Origin: Streptomyces sp. SBT349
GTDB lineage: Bacteria; Actinomycetota; Actinomycetes; Streptomycetales; Streptomycetaceae
Length of the DNA stretch: 50,481 bases
NCBI RefSeq assembly: GCF_001083795.1
Contig: NZ_LAVK01000010.1
Span: forward strand, 1-50,481
Direction: 5' to 3'
In this document: one piece after another, positions 1-8,274 of the stretch
Layout: each line of letters starts with the position of its first letter
Position numbering within the stretch: the first letter of the stretch is position 1
Translations under genes and position numbers: made by a program
The notes under the pieces: model-generated
What the model saw: the letters and a program-made list of their open reading frames with translations, nothing else
Told to the model about the DNA's origin: nothing
Database searches by the model: none

Positions 1-401
1 GGGCAGAACACCAGCGTCCGCTCGGCGAGCCGGTCGCGCGGGGGGGCTTGCTCCAGGACGGCGACGGCGCTCGGTATGTGCTCCCAGTAGATCGAGACGA
101 TGTCGAACGCCTCGTCGAAGTCGTTGCGGATCTCGTGGTAGCCGAAGGGCGACAGGTAGACGACCTCGCCCGGTCCCAGCTCACGCTCCTCGTCCCCGAG
201 CACGACGACGGCCCTGCCGGCCAGGACGATGAACATCTCGCCGTCCTGGTGGGCGTGTCGCTTCGAGACGGTGCGCGCGGGGACGCTGCCGAAGACGGAG
301 CCGAACGGCAGCCCGTCGATGTCGGTCGCGGACAGCATGGGTTGAAGGTGCATCTCGTAGGACCAGCTCATCGCCGACCGGTCGAAGGCACGCGTGATCA
401 C
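1..401 (-). CDS. Cupin-domain protein, partial; probable N-terminus of a cupin-MetRS hydrazine synthetase
   Basis: The gene starts at a GTG (401) behind a G-rich ribosome site and runs off the left window edge, so only about 133 residues are visible. They form one cupin barrel: the metal-site motif RHAHQDGEMFIVLAG is followed by ELGPGEVVYLSPFGYHEI with a second-site His. The last visible residues, AERTLVFC, come straight after the barrel and resemble the first beta strand of a class I methionyl-tRNA-synthetase-like domain. Known cupin-MetRS fusions (Spb40 of s56-p1, the triacsin and pyrazofurin counterparts) join N6-hydroxylysine to an amino acid to form an N-N bond. That assignment is inference because the diagnostic HIGH-type motif lies outside the window. 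The gene is last in the minus-strand operon, 45 bases after the DUF3291 gene. A stand-alone cupin is the alternative. Confidence 0.6.
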   Translation of the reverse strand, partial: MITRAFDRSAMSWSYEMHLQPMLSATDIDGLPFGSVFGSVPARTVSKRHAHQDGEMFIVLAGRAVVVLGDEERELGPGEVVYLSPFGYHEIRNDFDEAFDIVSIYWEHIPSAVAVLEQAPPRDRLAERTLVFC

Positions 402-446
402 AGGGAGTCCCCCCAGAGGGTGTGGATTGGATGAGGTGGTTCGGCG

Positions 447-1001
447 TCAGGCGCCGGCCCCTCGCCTCTCGGCCGCGCCGCGCAGCCGCGTCGCGGTGCC
501 GTCGGCGGTGAAGGGCCGGCGCAACGTGAACGAGACCGGGGTCGGACCGTGGTCGTGCAGGTGCTCCAGCCGGCTACAGGCGTCCGACCAGGTGGGGATG
601 GTGTCGTCGGAGACCCACCACGTCGCGTAGGAGGGCCACTCGGGCTTCAGGAACCACTCGTGCCGCCTGCTCAGCGTGGAGCGGTGCAGGCCGGCGTAGA
701 CGAAGGAGAAGACGGAGTCCAGATCGGTCCACAGAGACAGGGTGGAGGCCCGGCTGTCGGTCTCGTTGGTCCGGCCGCCCGTGTAGAAGCGCGGAACGTC
801 GAACCTGCCCCACTCTCCCCAGTCCCGCTGGAAGTTGGTGAGATGACTCTGGCCGGGGTCCTCCTTCGCCCGGGCGATGAATCCCGGGCTGCGCTCCGCT
901 TCCTCGAACGTGGGCGGCGTCAGGTCGTCGAACTCCTGGACTTCAGGATTCCCGTACGGCTTCTTCAGGATCGCGAAAGTTGTGAACGCGACGCGCGACA
1001 T
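447..1001 (-). CDS. DUF3291 domain protein
   Basis: A 184-residue protein starting at ATG 1001, with a GGGGAGG ribosome site about 10 bases upstream. It shows the DUF3291 pattern: an N-terminal AFTTFAILKKPYGNPEVQEF strand, then a Trp-rich core (SLWTDLDSVFSFVYAGLHRS) and WPSYATWWVSDDTIPTW. These proteins have a dimeric alpha-beta ferredoxin-like fold related to antibiotic-biosynthesis monooxygenase domains, but their reaction is generally unknown. It sits between a flavin oxidoreductase and the cupin gene in one operon, so a tailoring or intermediate-handling role is plausible but unproven. The C-terminal 25 residues are Arg/Ala-rich and look disordered. Confidence 0.8.
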   Translation of the reverse strand: MSRVAFTTFAILKKPYGNPEVQEFDDLTPPTFEEAERSPGFIARAKEDPGQSHLTNFQRDWGEWGRFDVPRFYTGGRTNETDSRASTLSLWTDLDSVFSFVYAGLHRSTLSRRHEWFLKPEWPSYATWWVSDDTIPTWSDACSRLEHLHDHGPTPVSFTLRRPFTADGTATRLRGAAERRGAGA

Positions 1002-1064
1002 CGGTCTCTGTCCTCCCCTTGTGCGTGCACTGCCGGATATGCCGGCTCCCGGACCTGGTGGGCG

Positions 1065-2318
1065 CTATTTCCGCGCGGCACCCGAACCCCGGGTCATCAG
1101 CCCTCGCATGAAGGCCCGCTGGAATTCGCCCGGCAGCAGCATGCGGCCGGTCAGAGCGAGATACTTCTGGCTCAGTTCCCGACTTCCGCAGATGGTTTCG
1201 AACATCCTCTGCCGGGTCGCCGCGTCCTTGTCGACGAGGGAGTCCCCGCAGATTCCTTCGGCATGCGGAAGGACGGTTTTCTCGAATCGCTGCCGGTACT
1301 CGTCCAGTCCCTCCCGGAGATCGCTTCCGGCCAGGGACCGGTCGGCGAACGAGCGGGCCAGCAGATCGGCCGACAGCAACGCGAATCCGCACCCGACGCC
1401 GCTCATGGGATCCAGCGAGAGGGCCGCGTCGCCGACGAACGGGACGGAGCCGTGTACCGGTTGGCGGATCTGGCTCGGATAGTCGCTGTAGCCCAGCAGG
1501 GGTGACTCGGGGACCGCGTGGGTCACCGACGGCGCCTCGGCCAGGCCGTCGAAGTACTTCAGGAACTCCTGGAGCCGGCCGTCCGGTCCGCGCCAGCCCT
1601 CGACCCGTGACTTCTCCGCGAAGAGGACGAGCTCGGTCCTGCCGTCGACGAGCGGATAGCTGCACGCCAGATCTCGATCGTTCATGATGAAGACCGAGCG
1701 GTTCCCCGCGGGGGCCTCGATCCCCGTGAAGTAGCCGAAGAGGGCGGCGCGTTCGTTCGGACGGCTCTCGGCCGGGTTGCCGAGCAGCCCTGCCAGCCGC
1801 GAGCGGTTCCCGTCCGCGGCCACCACCAGCCGGGCCCGGAAACGCTGGGTGCCGGTCCTGTCGCGGGTGTCGAGGGTCCAGCCGGACTCGTCCTCTTCGA
1901 GGCTCTCCACGCTGGTGGCGTCGAGGTACCGGACGCCCTGCTGCCGCGCGGCTTCCCGTATCGCGGGGTCGAGCACCCGCCGTTCGAGATTGAGCGCGTA
2001 GGAATCCGGCTGCTCGGGGTCGTAGCCGCCGGGCGTCTCGACCACGCCCCCGGGCGTGACGAAGACGGCCTTGGTGGTCACCGACCAGGCGGGTTCGCGG
2101 AGGTGGTCCAGCCCGAACTCGGCCAAGAGCGGCACCGTGTGCGGCTGGACGAAGTGGGTGCAGAGCTGCTTGTAGGACTGCTCGGTCATCGCCTTCTTCT
2201 CGAAGACCGCGACCCGGTAACCCATCTGGCTGAAGCGGATCGCGATGGCGCAGCCGGCGATGCTCCCGCCCACCACCGCGACGTCCACCGACGAGTCGTC
2301 GAACTTCTGAGTGCTCAC
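1065..2318 (-). CDS. FAD-dependent monooxygenase/oxidoreductase
   Basis: A 417-residue flavoprotein of the p-hydroxybenzoate-hydroxylase/geranylgeranyl-reductase superfamily, starting at GTG 2318. Visible features are the N-terminal dinucleotide fold VAVVGGSIAGCAIAIRFSQMG (residues ~13-33), an interior VVAADGNRSRLAGLL segment, and the second FAD motif FVGDAALSLDPMSGVGCGFA (~290-310). It lies about 76 bases after the ACP-rhodanese gene in the same operon. In known hydrazine pathways a separate flavoenzyme oxidises the N-N intermediate, and this protein could act on a carrier-bound substrate here. That is inference, and hydroxylation or dehydrogenation of another group fits the fold equally well. 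Confidence 0.85.
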   Translation of the reverse strand: MSTQKFDDSSVDVAVVGGSIAGCAIAIRFSQMGYRVAVFEKKAMTEQSYKQLCTHFVQPHTVPLLAEFGLDHLREPAWSVTTKAVFVTPGGVVETPGGYDPEQPDSYALNLERRVLDPAIREAARQQGVRYLDATSVESLEEDESGWTLDTRDRTGTQRFRARLVVAADGNRSRLAGLLGNPAESRPNERAALFGYFTGIEAPAGNRSVFIMNDRDLACSYPLVDGRTELVLFAEKSRVEGWRGPDGRLQEFLKYFDGLAEAPSVTHAVPESPLLGYSDYPSQIRQPVHGSVPFVGDAALSLDPMSGVGCGFALLSADLLARSFADRSLAGSDLREGLDEYRQRFEKTVLPHAEGICGDSLVDKDAATRQRMFETICGSRELSQKYLALTGRMLLPGEFQRAFMRGLMTRGSGAARK

Positions 2319-2394
2319 AGGACGACTACCATCTCTCTGCTCGGGCTGACTCTCTCCATGACTCCCGTGCTCCGGACCTCTCCGCTGACGCCGG

Positions 2395-3123
2395 CTAGCC
2401 GGCGCACCCGCAGTCGACGTGGTGGGCGGCGTGCTGGGAGGCCGACCCTTCGGTGGCGTAGCTCTCCCGCTTCCACCAGTCCAGGCCGCCGATCAGCTCC
2501 TTGACCCGGAAGCCGGCGGTCGCCAGCTTGATGGCCGTCTTGGTGGAGGCGTTGCAGCCGATGCCGTCGCAGTAGGCGACGTACAGCGGCGCCTTGGAGA
2601 GACCGGCCAGCGAATCCTGGGAGATCGAGCGGTGCGGGATGCTGACCGCGCCGGGGATGTGCTCCCTCTCGTATGCCTCGCTGCTGCGGCCGTCGACGAC
2701 GACCAGGTCCTGGCCGTCTTCCAGGGCGCCCTTCAGGTCCGCGGAGTCGATCTCGTAGGCGAGCTTCGCCTGGTAGTAGTCCAGCTGGTCGCGCCGCTCC
2801 CGGGACTCGCCGCTCCCGCTCGAAGGCGCGGGCGTGTCCTCCTCCGCCGTGGACCGGTCGGCCTCCCCCATGAACCGGTCGGCGATCGCGTACAGGTCGC
2901 CGAGGGTGCTCGGAGTGACCAGCGAGTCCGCGTGCTCGCCCAGGTCGACGCCGCAGTCCTCCAGGAGCGTGACCAGGACGCTGATGGTCAGGAGGGAGTC
3001 CAGACCCAGGGTGTTGAGCGGCGTGTCGTCGGGGAGCGGGGAGAGATCCACCGGCTTGCCCAGTGCCGCTTCCAGGTATGCGGCGACCTTGTCCTTCACC
3101 GTGTCGTACACCGCTACAGACAT
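2395..3123 (-). CDS. Acyl-carrier-protein/rhodanese fusion
   Basis: A 242-residue two-domain protein. Residues 1-90 form an acyl/peptidyl carrier domain with the phosphopantetheine motif LGLDSL (Ser43). A flexible acidic Ser/Thr/Pro-rich linker follows (about 90-120), and residues 125-220 are a rhodanese domain with VVVDGRSSEAYEREHIPGAV and the active-site loop YCDGIGCNASTK (Cys185, Cys190). The tail ends HHVDCGCAG, adding two cysteines. The start ATG overlaps the 3' end of the upstream AMP-ligase gene by 10 bases, implying coupled translation. The AMP ligases probably load the carrier. Rhodanese domains carry persulfide, so sulfur or redox chemistry on the tethered substrate is possible. The domain pairing is unusual; both domain calls are firm and the function is inference. 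Confidence 0.88.
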   Translation of the reverse strand: MSVAVYDTVKDKVAAYLEAALGKPVDLSPLPDDTPLNTLGLDSLLTISVLVTLLEDCGVDLGEHADSLVTPSTLGDLYAIADRFMGEADRSTAEEDTPAPSSGSGESRERRDQLDYYQAKLAYEIDSADLKGALEDGQDLVVVDGRSSEAYEREHIPGAVSIPHRSISQDSLAGLSKAPLYVAYCDGIGCNASTKTAIKLATAGFRVKELIGGLDWWKRESYATEGSASQHAAHHVDCGCAG

Positions 3124-4760
3124 AGCTCCACCTCATCAATAGCCTCGACGGCGCCATCGGCCGTCAGTACGAAATAGTGGGAGTTCGACTGCTGAGCCGC
3201 TGTCGTGAGCTGTTGGACCAGGCGCCGTTCCTCGGGCTCCGCGGTCGATGGGGCTGATGCCGCGGGCGACCAGATCATCAGGGTCGGGCGCATGGAGGCG
3301 GGCAGCAGGCCGCGCAGGTGCTCCGTCACCGCGGCGACCACGCGTCCTTCCTCCGACACCACGACGAGGGCGACCACGTCGCGCTGATGGCGCTGGACCA
3401 CGACCACGACCGCCCGGTCGACGCCGGGACACCTCAGGGCGGCCCGGCGGATCTCGGCCAGGTGGGTACGGCGGCCCGCCAGCCAGGTGATCTGCGCGTC
3501 GCCGTGCCGGTGCAGCACGATGTTGCCGTCCGCGTCGTGGCTGCAGATGTCCCCGGTCCTGAAGTAGCGCGTCCCGTCCAGCTCGACGACCAGCCGGGCG
3601 GTCTCCTCCGGCTGGTCGAAGTAGCCGCGCATGACCTGCGCGCCGCCGACCAAGAGCTCACCCTGCGCGCCGGGCTCATGGAGTTCGACCCCGTCCCGCA
3701 TGATCTTCGCCCGCATGCCGCGCAGCGGCCGGCCGACGGGAGGGGCGGTCGCGCGTTCCGCGTCCTGCGGCTCGACCGCGTAGGTGAAGCTGAAGATCGT
3801 GGCCTCGGGCGGGCCGAAGGCGTGGACGACACGGGTCTGCGGCAGCTGCTTCGTCCAGATGCGCAGGACGGCGGGGTCGCAGACCTGGGCGCCCGTCATC
3901 ACCAGTTCCAGGGCGGGCAGCTTGGCCCGGGTGATCTGCCGCCCGTCGCCGGTGATCATGGCCAGGAGCATCGTGACCGCGATCAGATGCGTGATTCCCT
4001 CCCGGGCGATCACGGAGCGCATGACGGCGCCGGCCGGGAGACCGCGGAACTGGTGGACGTAGGCGCCCAGCGACAGGGGGAGCAGCGTGTCCTCGATCGA
4101 CACGTCGAAGTGGAACGGGGACAGGCTCAGCACGCGGGAATCCGGCGTGAAACGGAGCACCTCGTTGTGGTTGCCGAAATAGGCGAGGAGGCCGGCGACG
4201 CTGATCTCGGCCCCCTGCGGCTCACCCGTCGCACCGGAGGCGAAGACGATGTACGCGGCCTCCTCCGGCCGATGGGCCACGGTGGCATGGTCGGGCGCCG
4301 ACCCGAGCAGGATCTCGGCCAGTCGCTCCCTGTCCAGCCGGCGGATGTCGGGAGCCACCGGGGCCGGGTCGCCCAGCGTGATCACCACCACCGGCCGCAG
4401 GCGCGTCAGCAGTCCCCGCAGCCGGGCCTCGGGCTCCGCGGCGTCGAGGGGGACGTAGACGGCGCCGCACTTCCAGATGGCGATGGCGAGCATGGGCATG
4501 ATGGCGCGCTTCTCCGCCAGGACCGCTACGCGATCACCCGCACCGACCCCCTGCTCGGCCAGCCAGGCCGCGACCGCCCGCGCGCCCTGTTCGAGCTGGG
4601 CGAACGTGTAGCCGACCTCCCCGTCGTCGATCGCGGTGCGGTCCGGCCACCTGAGGGCCGGAGCCACCAGCAGATCACCGAGGGCAGGTGGCGCCTCGGC
4701 CCCGTCGGCGGGGTCGGTCGACCAGGGGGGTAGTGCTACCGTCCGCGCTCTGACTGCCAC
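3114..4760 (-). CDS. Degenerate AMP-binding (adenylation) protein
   Basis: A 548-residue ANL-superfamily protein closely paralogous to the ligase at 5667-7331, starting at GTG 4760 two bases after the hydrolase stop. It keeps the fold and the FHFDVSIEDTL substrate-pocket segment, whose Asp normally binds an alpha-amino group. Key motifs are eroded compared with the paralog: ASGATGEPQG for TSGSTGEPKG, FGPPEATI for YGPTEATI, and STAEPEERR where the paralog has STGKTDESR, so the catalytic A10 lysine is missing. The frame is fully open, so it is probably expressed as a non-catalytic partner or an enzyme with altered chemistry. A recently inactivated duplicate is the alternative. Confidence 0.85.
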   Translation of the reverse strand: MAVRARTVALPPWSTDPADGAEAPPALGDLLVAPALRWPDRTAIDDGEVGYTFAQLEQGARAVAAWLAEQGVGAGDRVAVLAEKRAIMPMLAIAIWKCGAVYVPLDAAEPEARLRGLLTRLRPVVVITLGDPAPVAPDIRRLDRERLAEILLGSAPDHATVAHRPEEAAYIVFASGATGEPQGAEISVAGLLAYFGNHNEVLRFTPDSRVLSLSPFHFDVSIEDTLLPLSLGAYVHQFRGLPAGAVMRSVIAREGITHLIAVTMLLAMITGDGRQITRAKLPALELVMTGAQVCDPAVLRIWTKQLPQTRVVHAFGPPEATIFSFTYAVEPQDAERATAPPVGRPLRGMRAKIMRDGVELHEPGAQGELLVGGAQVMRGYFDQPEETARLVVELDGTRYFRTGDICSHDADGNIVLHRHGDAQITWLAGRRTHLAEIRRAALRCPGVDRAVVVVVQRHQRDVVALVVVSEEGRVVAAVTEHLRGLLPASMRPTLMIWSPAASAPSTAEPEERRLVQQLTTAAQQSNSHYFVLTADGAVEAIDEVELCL

Positions 4761-4762
4761 GC

Positions 4763-5674
4763 TCAGCCCTGTCCTTTCAGAGGAAATGCGGTCCTGGCGA
4801 TCTCGGCCACGGCGCTCCCGGCCGAAGCCAGCTTTCCGGCGTACAGGCAGAAGTCGTGCGGGAGATCAGGGAAGTGCTGATGCCGCAGGCCGGCCGGCCT
4901 GCCGGCCAGGCGCTCCACCCAGGCGAGTCCTTCGTCACGGAGCACGTCGCAGCCGGCCGTCACGACCGAGCAGGCAGGCAGCCGGGCCAGATCGCTCTCC
5001 GGCAGGGCCATCGGATCGAAGTCGCGCTCCGAGAAGAAGGGGTGCAGTACCGACCGGAAGAGCCGCATGCTGGCGCGGTCGAGGAAGTAGCCCTCGCCGA
5101 ACGTCCGGTAGGACTCGCGTTCCGTCCGCAGGTCGAGGACCGGGTAGATCAGCACGATGCGGGAGAAGACCTCGGGCAGGACGCGCAGGCTGAGGTAGAG
5201 CGCGAGCAGCCCGCCGACGCTGTCGCCGGCGAGGACGAGCGGCCGGTCCGCCAGGGTGCGTAATCGCGCCGCGAGGTGGCCCGTCAGCTGCTCCACGGCC
5301 TGCTCGACGGTGTGTTCCGGCGCCTTCGGATACGCGAGCGCCTCCACGGGCGCCTCCAAGGCGCCCGCCAGCGTGCGCAGGAAGGGCCGGAAGACGGCCG
5401 TCGAGTAGTAGACCATCCCGCCGCCGTGGATGTAGACGACCCAGGGGCTCTCCGCGGCCTCCCGTGCCGGCCGGATGATCAGCGAGTGCTCACCCGCGTC
5501 GACCGACGCGCCGTCGTCCGGCTCGGCCGCGCCTCCGAAGCGGGAGATCCACCGCTCGGCGTTGGCCCGGTCCTCCACGAGCGAGCCGGTGGACGTCCTG
5601 GCCGCCATGATCTTCCGGGCGGCGGCCAGGCGGCCGAACTCGACGTTCAGGGTCCGCCCCGCCACGTCAGTCAC
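4763..5674 (-). CDS. Alpha/beta hydrolase, hormone-sensitive-lipase type
   Basis: An esterase-like serine hydrolase of about 303 residues. The oxyanion motif VVYIHGGGMVYYS, nucleophile elbow LAGDSVGGL, acid region VVTAGCDVLRDEG and the His in DLPHDFCLY make a complete HSL-family triad. I chose GTG 5674 because it overlaps the stop of the upstream AMP ligase by 8 bases, which suits translational coupling; GTG 5707 would add 11 residues but has no clear ribosome site. Lying between two adenylation genes and upstream of a carrier protein, it may release or edit a carrier-bound product (type II thioesterase-like), or remove an acyl group added by the GNAT. That role is inference. Confidence 0.85.
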   Translation of the reverse strand: MTDVAGRTLNVEFGRLAAARKIMAARTSTGSLVEDRANAERWISRFGGAAEPDDGASVDAGEHSLIIRPAREAAESPWVVYIHGGGMVYYSTAVFRPFLRTLAGALEAPVEALAYPKAPEHTVEQAVEQLTGHLAARLRTLADRPLVLAGDSVGGLLALYLSLRVLPEVFSRIVLIYPVLDLRTERESYRTFGEGYFLDRASMRLFRSVLHPFFSERDFDPMALPESDLARLPACSVVTAGCDVLRDEGLAWVERLAGRPAGLRHQHFPDLPHDFCLYAGKLASAGSAVAEIARTAFPLKGQG

Positions 5675-7331
5675 GGCCGACCCCGTCGACGGGCCGGAAG
5701 TCCCCACCGGGCGAGAGCGCGTAGTGGGTCGCGCTCGACTCCCGGGCCGCCTCCGCGAGCCGTCGCATCAGCCGGCTCTCGTCCGTCTTGCCCGTCGAGG
5801 ACACCGCGAGCACGGGCGACCAGGCCACGACCGCGGGGCGCATGTACTCGGGCAGCAGGTCCGCGAGCAGCTTCTCCACGTCCGCCACCACCGCCCGTTC
5901 CGGTGCCAGCACCACGAGGGCGATCACGTCGTGGCCGTGGCGCGGGACCAGCGCGACGGCCGCCCGCTCGACGCCCGGGCAGCTCAGCACCGTCTGCCGG
6001 ATCTCGCCCAGGTGGATCCGGCGGCCGGCCAGCTTCACCTCGTCGTCGTTCCGGCCGCGGAACACGATGTCGCCGTCCTCGTCGTAGCTGCACATGTCGC
6101 CCGTGCGGTAGTAGCGGACACCGTCCACCTCGGCCACGCGGCGGGCGGTCTCCTCCGGCTGGTCGAAGTAGCCGCGCATCACCTGCTCGCCGCCGATCCA
6201 CAACTCGCCGATCCGGCCGGGCTCGTGGACCTCGTTCCCGTCGTCCACGATCCGTGCCGCCACGCCGCGCAGGGGCCGGCCGATCGGGTACGAGCTCATC
6301 CGCTCCGGGTCGGCCCGCTCTATCTCATGGGCGACGCAGACGATCGTCGCCTCGGTCGGCCCGTAGACGTTGAGGACGCGCAGCTCGGGGAGGCTGCTCT
6401 TCCAGACGTTGATGACACCGGGGTCGCAGACCTCCGCGCCCGTCATGACCATCTCCAGGCACGGGAAGTTCTCCCGGGTGACCTGACGCCCGCCCTCCGT
6501 GATCATGGTCAGCAGCGTGGACACCGCGATCAGGTGCGTGATCCGCTCGCGCTTGATGATCGCGCGCATGATGGCGCCGGCGTGGACGCCGCGGAACTGG
6601 TGGACGAACGCCCCCAGGGACAGGGGCAGCAGCGTGTCCTCGATCGACACGTCGAAGTGGAACGGGGACAGGCTGAACACCCGTGAGTCCGGGGTGAACC
6701 GGAGCACCTCGTTGTGGTTCCCGAAGTAGGCGACCAGGTTGGCGACGGTGATCTCGACGCCCTTGGGCTCGCCCGTGGACCCCGAGGTGAAGATGATGTA
6801 GGCCGTGTCCTCGGGCCGGCGGGCCACGGTCGGCCACTGCGGGGCCGGTCCCGTCACGATCGCGTCCAGCCGCCTTCGGCCCACCCAGCTCACCTCGTCG
6901 ACCGCCGGCTCCCGGTCGTCCAGGGTGATCACGAGGCGCGGCTCCAGCCGGCCGAGCAGGCCGCGCAGGCGCGGGTCCGGCTGCGCGGCGTCGAGCGGGA
7001 CGTAGACGGCGCCGCACTTCCAGATCCCGATGGCCAGGACGGGCATGAGGGCGCACTTCTCGGCCAGGACCGCCACCCGATCGCCCGCGCCGACCCCCTG
7101 CCCGGCCAGCCAGGCCGCGAGCACCCGGGCCTGCCGCTCCAGCTCGCCGAAGGTGAGGCCGCTGCGCCCGTCGTGGACCGCCGGGCGGTCCGGCCAGTTG
7201 CTCGCCGCCGCCCGGACGAGGTCGCCGAGCGCCGGCGCCGGGCGGGCCTGGTCGGCGGGGTCGAGCGACCACGGCGGCAGCGAGGCCGGCGAGGTCATCG
7301 GCGAAGTCATCGGTACAGAACTCGTCGTCAC
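5667..7331 (-). CDS. AMP-dependent amino-acid ligase (stand-alone adenylation enzyme)
   Basis: A 554-residue ANL-superfamily enzyme with intact motifs: the phosphate loop IIFTSGSTGEPKG, FHFDVSIEDTL with the Asp that in NRPS adenylation domains contacts an amino group, VYGPTEATI, YYRTGDMCSYDEDGDI, and STGKTDESR with the A10 lysine near the C-terminus. It should adenylate an amino or hydrazino acid and load it on a carrier, most simply the ACP domain encoded at 2395-3123. The start GTG 7331 overlaps the GNAT stop as GTGA; an upstream in-frame ATG would run deep into the GNAT gene and is unlikely. Its paralog two genes downstream has lost these catalytic residues. Confidence 0.9.
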   Translation of the reverse strand: MTTSSVPMTSPMTSPASLPPWSLDPADQARPAPALGDLVRAAASNWPDRPAVHDGRSGLTFGELERQARVLAAWLAGQGVGAGDRVAVLAEKCALMPVLAIGIWKCGAVYVPLDAAQPDPRLRGLLGRLEPRLVITLDDREPAVDEVSWVGRRRLDAIVTGPAPQWPTVARRPEDTAYIIFTSGSTGEPKGVEITVANLVAYFGNHNEVLRFTPDSRVFSLSPFHFDVSIEDTLLPLSLGAFVHQFRGVHAGAIMRAIIKRERITHLIAVSTLLTMITEGGRQVTRENFPCLEMVMTGAEVCDPGVINVWKSSLPELRVLNVYGPTEATIVCVAHEIERADPERMSSYPIGRPLRGVAARIVDDGNEVHEPGRIGELWIGGEQVMRGYFDQPEETARRVAEVDGVRYYRTGDMCSYDEDGDIVFRGRNDDEVKLAGRRIHLGEIRQTVLSCPGVERAAVALVPRHGHDVIALVVLAPERAVVADVEKLLADLLPEYMRPAVVAWSPVLAVSSTGKTDESRLMRRLAEAARESSATHYALSPGGDFRPVDGVGRD

Positions 7332-7801
7332 GAGACGCCACGCACCCCAACGTCGTAGTGGAAGCGAACCTTCGTCTTGGCTCCGGCGCCCATGCGCCGG
7401 TAGAAGCCGACGCCGAGCTCGTTGTCGGGAGGTGTCTGCCACTCGGCCCAGCCGCATCCGTGGGCGACCGAGAACTCCCGCAGCCGATCGAGGAACATGC
7501 GGCCGATCCCCATCCCGCGGTACGGCTCTCGGAGATAGAGGCAGTCCATATAGGCGAACCGTTCGGCGCTCCAGGTGGCGAAGTCGGTGGTGACGGTCAT
7601 GTAGCCGCAGGGCTCCCCGCCGTCCGTCGCCATCCAGCCGTGCAGCGCGGGCCGTTCCGAGAACAGCGCCGAACGCCAGCGCTCGACCTGGCCGTTCTCA
7701 CGGAAGTCCGCCTTCTCGTAGGCCGCGTGCTCGCGGCACAGCTCCAGCAGCGCGTCCAGGTGGCCCGGCTCGAACGGCCGCACCGTGATATCGCGGCTCA
7801 C
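7328..7801 (-). CDS. GNAT-family N-acetyltransferase
   Basis: A 157-residue acetyltransferase with a complete GNAT fold. Visible features are DITVRPFEPGHLDALLELC at the N-terminus, GYMTVTTDFATWSAERFAYM, the acetyl-CoA motif A YRGMGIGRMFLDRL, and ELGVGFYRRMGA in the C-terminal strand pair. It starts at GTG 7801, overlapping the upstream stop as GTGA, and ends overlapping the next start, so it is embedded in a coupled operon. It could acetylate an amine or hydrazine for self-protection or as a masking step, with the downstream hydrolase removing the group. No substrate can be read from the sequence. Confidence 0.88.
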   Translation of the reverse strand: MSRDITVRPFEPGHLDALLELCREHAAYEKADFRENGQVERWRSALFSERPALHGWMATDGGEPCGYMTVTTDFATWSAERFAYMDCLYLREPYRGMGIGRMFLDRLREFSVAHGCGWAEWQTPPDNELGVGFYRRMGAGAKTKVRFHYDVGVRGVS

Positions 7802-8274
7802 ACCCACCCCGAGAAGGTCGTGCCCAGGTACGCGTCGAGCGAGGCTTGGTCGAGCCGGCCTTGCGCCAGCACGGTGTTGACCCAGGCGTCGCGCTCGAAC
7901 CCGATGATCTGGAGCTCCCAGACGCAGGCGATCAGGTCCCGCTGAGCAAGCGGAGCGAACGTCGTGTCCCCCTCGGCGTCGACCACCGAGCCGCGCACCC
8001 AGTGCTTGAGCATGTCGGCGTCGTACCACTGGCTCACCAGCAGGTAGTCGGCTTCCATCCCGTGGTGCAGGATCAGGAAGCCGACCGGGTGGTCCCCCTC
8101 CTGCGGGGGCTCGCGCAGCACCGAGGCCGCGTGCCGCCGCAGCCACTCCGGCTCCGGGGGTGCGGAGTGGCGCTCCGGCTCCGCGAACATCGTGTATGCC
8201 TTCAGCACCCGGCCGGACACATCCACCGGCGGGAGCGCCTTTACCAGGCGAGGCGAGTAAGTCAACGGGTTCAT
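7798..8274 (-). CDS. Conserved hypothetical protein, first gene of the operon
   Basis: A 158-residue protein that I do not recognise. It starts at ATG 8274 behind GGGGAACGC and leads the minus-strand operon. It has no membrane segment or signal peptide. Notable stretches are VGFLILHHGMEADYLLVSQWYD and VWELQIIGFERDAWVNTVLA, which together suggest a compact alpha-beta fold. Its stop overlaps the GNAT start, so it is translationally coupled to a biosynthetic gene and probably belongs to the pathway. I assign no function. Confidence 0.7.
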   Translation of the reverse strand: MNPLTYSPRLVKALPPVDVSGRVLKAYTMFAEPERHSAPPEPEWLRRHAASVLREPPQEGDHPVGFLILHHGMEADYLLVSQWYDADMLKHWVRGSVVDAEGDTTFAPLAQRDLIACVWELQIIGFERDAWVNTVLAQGRLDQASLDAYLGTTFSGWV

